A stretch of 16,781 bases of DNA, taken from contig DKWR01000068.1 of assembly GCA_002491825.1 (NCBI GenBank), positions 1 through 16,781 on the forward strand. The letters are read 5' to 3'. Below are positions 6,136 through 13,700 of the stretch, piece by piece. Source of the DNA: Ruminococcaceae bacterium UBA7147 (GTDB taxonomy: Bacteria; Bacillota; Clostridia; Oscillospirales; Acutalibacteraceae). How positions within the stretch are numbered: position 1 is the first letter of the stretch; every line of letters starts with the position of its first letter. A program made the translations under genes and the position numbers. The notes beneath the pieces are model-generated. The model was not told the origin of the DNA and made no database searches. It worked only from the letters and a program-made list of their open reading frames with translations.

Positions 6136-7854
6136 TTACTCAACATCCTGCATTGCATCGTAACCTGTTTCGCCTGTTCTTACCTTTACAACGTCTTCAA
6201 CATCGTAAATGAAGATTTTACCGTCTCCGATATGACCTGTGTAGAGAGCCTTAACAGCCGCATCTACTACTGCCTTTACGGGAACCTTGCAGACTACGAT
6301 TTCAACCTTCATCTTCGGCAGGAGGTTACTTTCAACAGCAACGCCTCTGTAGTACTCTGCTTTACCCTTCTGGGCGCCGCAGCCGAGAACCTGTGAAACT
6401 GTCATACCTGTAATGCCGAGCTTATCCATTTCTTCCTTAAGTGCTTCAAGCTTTGACTGCTTGAGAAGAATGTCAATCTTTGTAATCTTAACGCCGTCGG
6501 AAGCAACGTCGTACTTGCCTGCGAGCTGTACGGGAACAGCCTGTGTAACGGGTACATTACCCTCAACATCAAATGTTTCGTCAAGTGAAGCTGTACCAAC
6601 GCCGATGGGCATAAAGTCTGCATATGCATTAACAAGACCGTGCTCTGTAACGTCGAGGCCCTTCATTTCCTCGTCCTTTGTAACACGAAGACCTACTGTG
6701 TGCTTGATAAGCTGGAATACGATTACCATTGTAACAATTGTCCAAGCCGCTACGGAAACAACACCGAGAGCCTGAATACCGAGCTGGTTAAAGCCGCCGC
6801 CGTAGAAAAGACCTGTGATGCCGTCCTGACCGTTACCTGTTGCGAAAAGACCAACTGCGAGTGTACCCCACATACCGTTTACACCGTGAACTGCAACAGC
6901 ACCAACGGGGTCGTCTATCTTGAGTTTGATGTCGATAAATTCAACTGCAACTACTACGAGGATACCTGCAACAAGACCGATGATTGCGGCACCGATAGCG
7001 TCAACATCTGCACAAGGAGCTGTGATTGCTACAAGACCTGCAAGTGAGCCGTTAAGTGACATTGAAACGTCGGGCTTGCCGTTCTTAATCCATGTAAAGA
7101 GCATTGTTACGCAGGTTGCAACTGCGGGAGAAATTGTTGTTGTAAGGAAAATCTGTCCGAGGAAAGCACCGTCGCCTGCTGCTGCGCCGTTAAAGCCGTA
7201 CCAGCCGAACCAGAGAATGAATACGCCGAGTGCACCGAGTGTAAGGCTGTGCCCGGGGATAGCGTTTACCTTGCCGTTCTTGCCGTATTTACCGATACGG
7301 GGTCCGAGGATGATTGCGCCGATGATAGCAGAGATACCGCCAACCATATGAATTGCACATGAACCTGCAAAATCAATGAAGCCGAGCTGTGCAAGCCAGC
7401 CGCCGCCCCAAATCCAGTGAGCTTCAATCGGGTAAACAACTGCTGAAATTACCAATGAATAGATGCAGTAAGAAGCGAACTTTGTTCTTTCAGCCATTGC
7501 ACCTGAAACAATTGTTGCGGTAGTAGCACAGAATACCATATTAAATACGAAGTTGTGCCAAGGGAAGTTTGCAAAATTTGTAAAGATGTCAAGGTTGGGA
7601 ATACCTACCAAGCCGAACAATGCGTCTTTACCGCAAAGAAGTCCGAAACCAAGAAGCATAAATACTACTGTACCGATACAGAAGTCCATCAGGTTTTTCA
7701 TTATGATGTTACCTGCGTTTTTAGCTCTTGTAAAGCCTGTTTCTACCATTGCGAAACCGCACTGCATAAAGAATACGAGTGCTGCGCCGATTAGGAACCA
7801 GACGCCTTCAGTGCCGAAAATGACACTGTTTACACCATTTAGTATGTCTGTCAT
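6136..7854 (-). CDS. Ammonium channel fused to a C-terminal P-II regulatory domain
   Basis: The 572-residue protein joins an AmtB-type channel to a GlnB/GlnK domain. Residues 10-385 hold about eleven hydrophobic segments. The pore histidines are His169 (DFAGSCAIHMVGG) and His323 (DDPVGAVAVHGVNG), and the conserved cytoplasmic tail GLDVTEHGLVNAY is at 399-411. A linker leads to a P-II domain from about 456 with GMTVSQVLGCGAQKGKAEYYRG (given in parts: GMTVSQVLG 484-492, QKGKAEYYRG 495-504), LLPKMKVEIVV (511-521), GDGKIF and VRTGE. Gln495, Lys514 and the GDGK loop, used for 2-oxoglutarate and ATP, are kept, as is Arg503, equal to the GlnK Arg47 that plugs AmtB. The residue equal to Tyr51, the uridylylation site, is Val507, and Arg38 is Ala494. 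I chose the ATG at 7854 because GAGGAGAGAG lies just upstream; a longer reading from 7935 would run through the leader hairpin. It follows glnA on the same strand. Confidence 0.92.
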   Translation of the reverse strand: MTDILNGVNSVIFGTEGVWFLIGAALVFFMQCGFAMVETGFTRAKNAGNIIMKNLMDFCIGTVVFMLLGFGLLCGKDALFGLVGIPNLDIFTNFANFPWHNFVFNMVFCATTATIVSGAMAERTKFASYCIYSLVISAVVYPIEAHWIWGGGWLAQLGFIDFAGSCAIHMVGGISAIIGAIILGPRIGKYGKNGKVNAIPGHSLTLGALGVFILWFGWYGFNGAAAGDGAFLGQIFLTTTISPAVATCVTMLFTWIKNGKPDVSMSLNGSLAGLVAITAPCADVDAIGAAIIGLVAGILVVVAVEFIDIKLKIDDPVGAVAVHGVNGMWGTLAVGLFATGNGQDGITGLFYGGGFNQLGIQALGVVSVAAWTIVTMVIVFQLIKHTVGLRVTKDEEMKGLDVTEHGLVNAYADFMPIGVGTASLDETFDVEGNVPVTQAVPVQLAGKYDVASDGVKITKIDILLKQSKLEALKEEMDKLGITGMTVSQVLGCGAQKGKAEYYRGVAVESNLLPKMKVEIVVCKVPVKAVVDAAVKALYTGHIGDGKIFIYDVEDVVKVRTGETGYDAMQDVE

Positions 7855-7890
7855 AATACTCTCTCCTCTATATTTTGATATAACAAAAAC

Positions 7891-7940
7891 GGTGCATAAT
7901 CTGACAGGAAATAAAACTGTCAGATTACACACCATTGTGT
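7891..7940 (-). promoter_or_regulatory. Attenuator-like leader upstream of the amt-P-II gene
   Basis: On the minus strand, arms at 7933-7917 and 7907-7891 form a 17-pair stem (core TAATCTGACAG/CTGTCAGATTA, two wobbles), followed by GTTTTTG: a terminator-like hairpin. Immediately 5' and overlapping it is a small hairpin, ACAC-AATGGT-GTGT (7940-7927), whose loop and 3' arm are the start of the terminator arm, so only one can form. The six-base loop has A at position 1 and G at position 4. No promoter is visible between the hairpin and the amt start, so amt expression should require read-through. A TATAGT at 7957-7952 could be a weak -10 just upstream, without a clear -35. Confidence 0.6.
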
Positions 7941-7985
7941 CATCATTTTATACTATATATATGTTTTAATTACCGTTTTTGAAAA

Positions 7986-10079
7986 TCAAACACCGAAAAG
8001 CATTTCGCCGTATGAGGGATAAGGCCAGTATTCGGAAGAAGTTTCTGTTTCCATTGAATCGCCTACTGCACGAAGCTCCTGCATAAGAGCAAATACTGTT
8101 TCTCTGTAGTAGGTTGCGTAAGCAAGGTTGTCGTTGCTGTACTCGCTTGCCTTGATAACAGCCTCTTCAAGCTCTGCTGTCTTTTTGCTGAAGCTTACAA
8201 GCTTTGTTGAAAGGCTTGTAACGAGTTCTTCTTCAACAGAAGTAGGAATAGCGTCCGAAAGAGCCTTCTTTGCAAGAGCAGTATCTGTAAGCTCTCTTAC
8301 GTATGATGATACAGCGGGAAGAATATTCTTTTTAGCCATATCAATCATTGTGAGTGCTTCAATGTTAATCTGCTTTGCATAATTTTCAAGCTCGATTTCA
8401 TATCTTGCCTTAACTTCTTCTTCGGAACAAATCTTGTTCTTAACAAAGAGGTCAATGTTCTTCTTGTCAATGAAGTGAGCAACTGCTTCGGGAAGTGACT
8501 TGTAGTTGCAAAGTCCTCTTCTTTCAGCCTCTTCAACCCACTCTGGAGCGTAGTTGTTGCCGTTGAAGATGATAGCCTGATGCTCTGTAAATGTCTTTTT
8601 GATAAGAGCCTTAACAGCAGAATCCAAATCGTCAGCGTCTTTAAGCTCATCGTAGAACTGTGAAAGCTCTTCAGCTACCATCGTGTTGAGAATGTAGTTG
8701 GGGCAAGCGATGTTGAGTGAAGAACCCAAAGCTCTGAACTCAAACTTGTTGCCTGTGAAAGCAAACGGAGAAGTACGGTTACGGTCTGAATTGTCCTTCA
8801 TAAAGTCGGGAAGAACGTCAACGCCCGTCATCATCTTAACCTTGCCCTTGCTTACATATTCTGTATCGTTGATAATTGACTCAACAAGTGCGCCCAAATC
8901 GTCGCCGAGATACATTGAAATGATTGCAGGCGGTGCTTCGTTAGCGCCGAGGCGGTGGTCGTTACCTGCCGATGCAACTGTGATTCTTAAAAGATCCTGA
9001 TACTCGTGAACTGCCTTTACGATAGCGGCAAGGAAGAGCTGGAACTGAATGTTCTTCTCGGGCTCTTTGCCGGGGTCAAGGAGGTTTTCGCCTGTGTTAG
9101 TAGAAATTGACCAGTTGTTGTGCTTACCTGAACCGTTTACGCCTGCGAAGGGCTTTTCGTGGAGAAGACATACAAGACCGTGTTTCTCGGCTGTTTTCTT
9201 CATAATCTCCATTGTAAGCTCGTTGTGGTCGGTTGCGATATTACTTGTAGTGAAGATAGGTGCAAGCTCGTGCTGTGAGGGAGCAACCTCGTTGTGCTTT
9301 GTCTTTGCAAGGATACCGAGCTCCCAGAGCTCCTCGTCGAGGTCTCTCATATAAGCGGCAACTCTTGTCTTGATTGCGCCGAAGTAATGGTCGTCAAGCT
9401 CCTGTCCCTTGGGTGCCTTTGCACCGAAAAGTGTTCTTCCTGTATAGATAAGATCCTCTCTCCGGTCGTACATTTCCTTATCAATAAGGAAGTATTCCTG
9501 CTCGGGACCGACTGTTGTTGTAACTCTTGTTACGTCCTTTTTGCCGAGGAGGTTAAGAACCTTTACAGCCTCTGTGCTGATTCTTTCCATTGAACGGAGC
9601 AGAGGAGTCTTTTTATCAAGAACCTCGCCTGTGTATGAACAGAAAGCTGTCGGAATGTAAAGAGTACCGTCTTTAACAAATGCGTAAGAGGTGGGGTCCC
9701 ATGTTGTGTAGCCTCTTGCCTCGAATGTAGCACGAATGCCGCCGCTTGGGAATGACGATGCGTCCGGTTCGCCCTTTACAAGTTCTTTACCCGAGAACTC
9801 CATAATAACCTGACCGTCGCCGTTGGGGCTGATAAAGCTGTCGTGCTTTTCAGCAGTTACGCCTGTCATAGGCTGGAACCAGTGGGTGTAGTGTGTACAA
9901 CCCAATTCAACTGCCCAGTCCTTCATAGCGGCTGCAACTACGTTTGCAACGCTTAAATCAAGAGGTTCGCCGTTCTGGATTGTTTTCTTCAATGCCTTGT
10001 AAGTTGACTTTGGAAGTCTTTCCTGCATTTTCTGGTCGTTAAATACCATACTGCCAAATAACTCCGGAACTTTTGCCAT
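7986..10079 (-). CDS. glnA: Type III glutamine synthetase (GlnN family)
   Basis: This 697-residue enzyme joins ammonium to glutamate with ATP, forming glutamine. The length, about 250 residues more than type I enzymes, and the sequence put it in the type III (GlnN) class found in Bacteroides, Clostridia and cyanobacteria. Family motifs visible in order are EKHDSFISPNGDG (77-89), the metal and glutamate site GPEQEYFLID (191-200), KHNEVAPSQHELAP (261-274), the ATP region GVNGSGKHNNWS (313-324) and GANEAPPAI. The C-terminal third is the extension typical of type III. The ATG has AGGAG 9 bases upstream. The type I adenylylation site is not expected in this class, so control is more likely transcriptional. 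It has its own promoter, divergent from gltBD, and is followed 131 bases later by the amt-P-II gene on the same strand. The symbol glnN is also used for this class. Confidence 0.95.
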   Translation of the reverse strand: MAKVPELFGSMVFNDQKMQERLPKSTYKALKKTIQNGEPLDLSVANVVAAAMKDWAVELGCTHYTHWFQPMTGVTAEKHDSFISPNGDGQVIMEFSGKELVKGEPDASSFPSGGIRATFEARGYTTWDPTSYAFVKDGTLYIPTAFCSYTGEVLDKKTPLLRSMERISTEAVKVLNLLGKKDVTRVTTTVGPEQEYFLIDKEMYDRREDLIYTGRTLFGAKAPKGQELDDHYFGAIKTRVAAYMRDLDEELWELGILAKTKHNEVAPSQHELAPIFTTSNIATDHNELTMEIMKKTAEKHGLVCLLHEKPFAGVNGSGKHNNWSISTNTGENLLDPGKEPEKNIQFQLFLAAIVKAVHEYQDLLRITVASAGNDHRLGANEAPPAIISMYLGDDLGALVESIINDTEYVSKGKVKMMTGVDVLPDFMKDNSDRNRTSPFAFTGNKFEFRALGSSLNIACPNYILNTMVAEELSQFYDELKDADDLDSAVKALIKKTFTEHQAIIFNGNNYAPEWVEEAERRGLCNYKSLPEAVAHFIDKKNIDLFVKNKICSEEEVKARYEIELENYAKQINIEALTMIDMAKKNILPAVSSYVRELTDTALAKKALSDAIPTSVEEELVTSLSTKLVSFSKKTAELEEAVIKASEYSNDNLAYATYYRETVFALMQELRAVGDSMETETSSEYWPYPSYGEMLFGV

Positions 10080-10117
10080 TTTAATTCTCTCCTATCCAGT
10101 TCTAAAAATTTGACTTG

Positions 10118-10138
10118 ATACTAAACAATGTTCAGTAT
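10118..10138 (-). other. Dyad/hairpin in the glnA leader
   Basis: A 21-base near-perfect inverted repeat with arms ATACTAAAC and GTTCAGTAT around AAT on the plus strand. On the transcript it pairs over nine bases with one G-U. It lies between the terminator-like hairpin and the glnA ribosome binding site. It could be a second leader stem or a protein-binding site; no family is recognised. Confidence 0.45.
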
Positions 10139-10147
10139 AAAACACAA

Positions 10148-10187
10148 AAGGACGCTGTAAGCACATTGCCTACAGCGCCCTTGCTGT
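10148..10187 (-). promoter_or_regulatory. Attenuator-like leader upstream of glnA
   Basis: On the minus strand, arms AAGGGCGCTGTAGGC (10182-10168) and GCTTACAGCGTCCTT (10162-10148) form a terminator-like stem with loop AATGT, followed by TTGTGTTTTAT. Overlapping its 5' arm is a competing hairpin ACAGC-AAGGGC-GCTGT (10187-10172), with a six-base loop bearing A at position 1 and G at position 4. The whole structure is transcribed from the glnA promoter and ends about 70 bases before the start codon, so it can act as a transcription attenuator. The same arrangement recurs before the amt-P-II gene. Confidence 0.65.
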
Positions 10188-10200
10188 TGTCATTGCTGTT

Positions 10201-10229
10201 AGTATATTCTACTTTTCGTGATTTGTCAA
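10201..10229 (-). promoter_or_regulatory. Promoter of glnA
   Basis: On the minus strand TTGACA (10229-10224) and TATACT (10206-10201) are separated by 17 bases, a near-consensus housekeeping promoter. Transcription should start near 10194, giving a leader of about 115 nt that contains the attenuator-like hairpins. A strong promoter followed by a terminator in the leader fits control by antitermination rather than by activation. Confidence 0.8.
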
Positions 10230-10382
10230 TAGATTTTTCAAAAAAATTTTAAAAAATGCAAGTTTTATTTATTTTCTTGCAATTTGCTTGCTTTTATGCT
10301 TGTATCGTTGCACAAAATCAACAATACGTGTATTTTTATGAATGATTGGTTCAAAAAAGTTGCAATTTCCTGTATTTTTTTC
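10230..10382. other. AT-rich spacer between divergent glnA and gltB promoters
   Basis: No gene is supported here. The stretch holds short dyads: TGCAAG (10257-10262) with CTTGCA (10276-10281), and AATAC/GTATT (10323-10334). Two TTGCAA-like words (near 10277 and 10360) are also present. A 67-codon open frame starting at 10284 lacks a good ribosome site, runs through the gltB promoter and has no recognisable motif. Confidence 0.5.
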
Positions 10383-10412
10383 TTGACAAAACGACGTTTT
10401 AGGATATATAAT
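10383..10412 (+). promoter_or_regulatory. Promoter of gltBD, with a dyad in the spacer
   Basis: TTGACA (10383-10388) and TATAAT (10407-10412), both full consensus, are 18 bases apart. Between them lies a perfect 13-base dyad, AAAACG-A-CGTTTT (10388-10400), sharing its first base with the -35 box. A protein bound there would block RNA polymerase, so it is a candidate operator; the protein is unknown. The leader to the gltB start is about 290 nt. Confidence 0.8.
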
Positions 10413-10573
10413 ACAGTCACACGTCATATGCGTTTAAAATTCTGCGCAAAAATGCAGGATCGCAAAACTAAAATTGCAAAGTTTTAAAATACATAGCTTT
10501 GTGCCGACGTTTAATTCATATATCATATATATTGAATTTTCATTCGCTTTATGAACAGATTGTTTCGTATAAT

Positions 10574-10593
10574 ACAGCGGCAAACGCCGCTGT
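10574..10593 (+). other. GC-rich hairpin in the gltB leader
   Basis: ACAGCGGC (10574-10581) and GCCGCTGT (10586-10593) form a perfect 8-base stem around AAAC. The following bases are TAATAAATAAAT, not a U-run, so it is a poor intrinsic terminator. It stands out in very AT-rich DNA and could be a stabilising or protein-binding RNA stem. Confidence 0.6.
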
Positions 10594-10605
10594 TAATAAA
10601 TAAAT

Positions 10606-10691
10606 CTGATATGTGAATTCGCTCTCTTATATAAACTTATTATATAAAGGAGCGTGATAGGGTTTTCAAAGGCGAAATATCCGTGTATCAG
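10606..10691 (+). promoter_or_regulatory. Folded leader segment next to the gltB ribosome binding site
   Basis: CTGATATGTG (10606-10615) can pair with CGTGTATCAG (10682-10691) over ten bases with three wobbles. Inside it, TTCGC (10618-10622) pairs with GCGAA (10672-10676). Within that, TTATATAA (10627-10634) pairs with its copy at 10640-10647. The outer 3' arm ends at the edge of the GGAAAGGA Shine-Dalgarno sequence (10691-10698). No known riboswitch class is recognised. Confidence 0.4.
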
Positions 10692-10707
10692 GAAAGGATG
10701 ATTTTTG

Positions 10708-13700
10708 ATGGGACAGACAGAGAACAGACAAACGCAAAACAGCGGTCTTTATTCTCCGAGGTTCGAGCACGACAACTGCGGTATAGGCGCTGTTGTAAAC
10801 ATTAAGGGCGTAAAGTCGCACGACACCGTTGCAAACGCTCTTACAATTGTTGAAACGCTTGAGCACCGTGCAGGTAAGGACGCAGAAGGCAAAACGGGCG
10901 ACGGCGTAGGTATTCTGCTTCAGATTTCCCACAAGTTTTTCAAAAAAGCGGCAAAAGAAATAGGCGTCAATCTCCTTTCCGAAAGGGATTATGCCGTTGG
11001 TATGTTCTTCTTTCCGCAGAACGAGCTTGCAAGAAATCAGGCTAAGAAGATGTTTGAGATTATTGCAGCAAAAGAAGGTCTTGAGGTTCTCGGCTGGAGA
11101 AACGTTCCCTCCGACACAACCGTTATCGGCAAGCGTGCGCTTGACTGTATGCCTGCAATTATGCAGTGCTTTATCAAACGTCCTGTCGGCGTAAAGAAAG
11201 GTCTTGACTTTGACCGCAAGCTCTACGTTGCAAGACGAGTTTTTGAACAGAGTAACGAGGATACATACGTTGTTTCTCTTTCAAGCAGAACTATTGTATA
11301 TAAGGGTATGTTCCTTGTAGGCGATTTAAGAAGATTCTTCCTCGATTTGCAGGATCCCGATTACGAATCGGCTATCGCAATGGTACACTCACGTTTCTCT
11401 ACCAACACAAACCCGAGCTGGCAGAGAGCGCATCCTAACAGAATGATTGTTCACAACGGTGAAATCAACACAATCAGAGGCAACGCAGACAAGATGCTTG
11501 CCCGTGAAGAAACAATGCGCTCCGAGCATTTAAAGGGCGACCTCGACAAGGTTATCCCCGTTGTAAACACGGAAGGCTCCGACTCCGCAATGCTCGACAA
11601 TACGCTTGAATTTCTTGTTATGAGCGGTATGGAGCTTCCGCTTGCAGTTATGATTACAATTCCCGAGCCGTGGGATAACAACGGCACAATGTCGCAGAAA
11701 AAGAGAGATTTCTATCAGTACTACGCAACAATGATGGAGCCGTGGGACGGTCCTGCGTCAATCCTCTTCTCCGACGGTGACCTTATGGGCGCCGTACTCG
11801 ACAGAAACGGTCTGCGCCCCTCACGTTACTACATCACAAACGACGGCAACCTCATTCTTTCTTCAGAGGTCGGTGCACTTCCGATTGAGCCGTCAAAGAT
11901 TGTAAAGAAAGAAAGACTCCGTCCCGGCAAGATGCTCCTTGTTGACACAGTTCAGGGCAGACTTATCGACGACGACGAGCTTAAAGAGTATTACGCTTCA
12001 AAACAGCCCTACGGCGAGTGGCTCGACAGCAACCTTGTAAACCTCAAGGACTTAAAAATCCCGAACGCAAAGGTTGAGGAACACTCAAAAGAGGCAAGAA
12101 AAAGACTTCAAAAGGCATTCGGCTACACCTATGAGGAGGTTATGACCTCTATCCTGCCGATGGCTAAAAACGGCAGTGAGTCAATTGCCGCAATGGGCAC
12201 AGACAGTCCTTTAGCTGTTCTTTCAAACGAACCCCAGCCGCTGTTCAACTACTTCAAACAGCTTTTCGCTCAGGTTACAAACCCGCCGATTGACGCAATC
12301 CGTGAGGAGATTGTCACCTCAACAACCGTTTACATCGGCGAGGACGGCAACATTCTTGAAGAAAAACCCGAAAACTGCAAGGTTATGAAAATCCACAACC
12401 CGATTCTTACTTCAACCGATATTCTTAAGCTCAAGAATATGCACATCAAGGGCTTCAAGGTTGCAGTTATTCCGATACTCTACTATAAGAACACAAGACT
12501 TTCAAAGGCAGTTAAAAGACTGTTTATTGAATGTGACAAGGCATACAACGACGGTGCAAATATCCTTATCCTCTCCGACAGAGGAGTGGACGAAAACCAC
12601 CTTGCTATTCCCTCTCTGCTTGCAGTTTCAGCTGTTCACCAGCACCTTGTTGCTACCAAAAAGAGGACTTCTCTTGCAGTCGTTCTCGAAAGCGGAGAGC
12701 CGAGAGAGGTTCACCACTTTGCAACACTGCTCGGTTACGGCGCAAGCGCAATCAACCCCTATCTTGCACAGGAAACAATCCACGAGCTTATCAACGACAA
12801 CCTTCTTGACAAGGACTACTATGCCGCTGTTGATGATTACAACAACGCAGTACTGCACGGCATTGTAAAAATTGCGTCTAAAATGGGTATTTCAACTATC
12901 CAGTCATATCAGGGCTCGCAGATTTTCGAGGCTATCGGTATCAGCAAGGACGTTATTGACGAGTACTTCACCGACACAGTAAGCAGAATCGGCGGTATCA
13001 CAATCAAGGATATTGAGAAAAACGTTGATACACTCCACACAGCCGCATTTGACCCGCTCGGTTTGAGCACCACAACGGAGCTTGAGTCAAGAGGAAGTCA
13101 CAAGTACAGAAGCGGCAAGGAGGAGCACCTCTACAATCCGCAGACAATTCACACTCTGCAAATGGCTACACGCACAAACGACTACGAGCTTTACAAAAAG
13201 TATTCGCATATGATTTCCGACGAAATGGATCCCGTAAGCATCAGAGGTCTGTTCGACTTCAAGTATGCCGACAAGCCTGTTCCCCTTGACGAGGTTGAAA
13301 GCGTTGATTCAATCGTAAGACGTTTCAAGACGGGCGCAATGTCATACGGCTCTATTTCACAGGAAGCGCACGAGGCTCTTGCTGTCGCAATGAACAGACT
13401 TCACGGCAAGTCAAACTCGGGTGAGGGCGGCGAAAGCCTTGAAAGACTTGAAACCAAGGGCAAGGCTGAAAACAGATGCTCAGCTATCAAGCAGGTTGCA
13501 TCGGGACGTTTCGGCGTGACCTCACGTTACCTCACATCTGCCGATGAGATTCAGATTAAAATGGCGCAGGGCGCAAAGCCCGGCGAGGGCGGTCATCTTC
13601 CTGGCAAAAAGGTTTATCCGTGGATTGCAAAGACACGTCACTCCACCCCCGGCGTATCGCTTATCTCCCCTCCGCCTCACCACGATATTTATTCAATCGA

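Noticed and set aside
7855..7935. N-terminal extension of the ammonium channel by 27 residues
   Set aside because: It would translate the leader hairpin and has no ribosome site, while the ATG at 7854 has a strong one and matches the usual Amt N-terminus.
10080..10200. Complete two-hairpin ANTAR RNA motif or a cyanobacterial-type glutamine riboswitch in the glnA leader
   Set aside because: Only one AnnGnn hairpin was found upstream of the terminator; the flanks of the nearby AATGAC word do not pair, and the glutamine riboswitch core was not recognised.
10284..10487. 67-codon plus-strand open frame between glnA and gltB
   Set aside because: It overlaps the consensus gltB promoter, has no good ribosome site and no family features; AT-rich spacer explains it.
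10568..10573. A TATAAT that could be a second gltB promoter
   Set aside because: No acceptable -35 box lies 16-18 bases upstream and there is no TG extension; the upstream consensus promoter explains transcription better.
10654..10701. A 15-codon GTG-initiated leader peptide frame ending in the gltB Shine-Dalgarno sequence
   Set aside because: The GGAG before it is only one base from the GTG, too close for initiation, and the peptide has no runs of Gln, Glu or other regulatory codons.
10705..10707. TTG start of gltB directly before the ATG
   Set aside because: ATG at 10708 is in frame with suitable spacing to AAAGGA; a TTG start is less likely.
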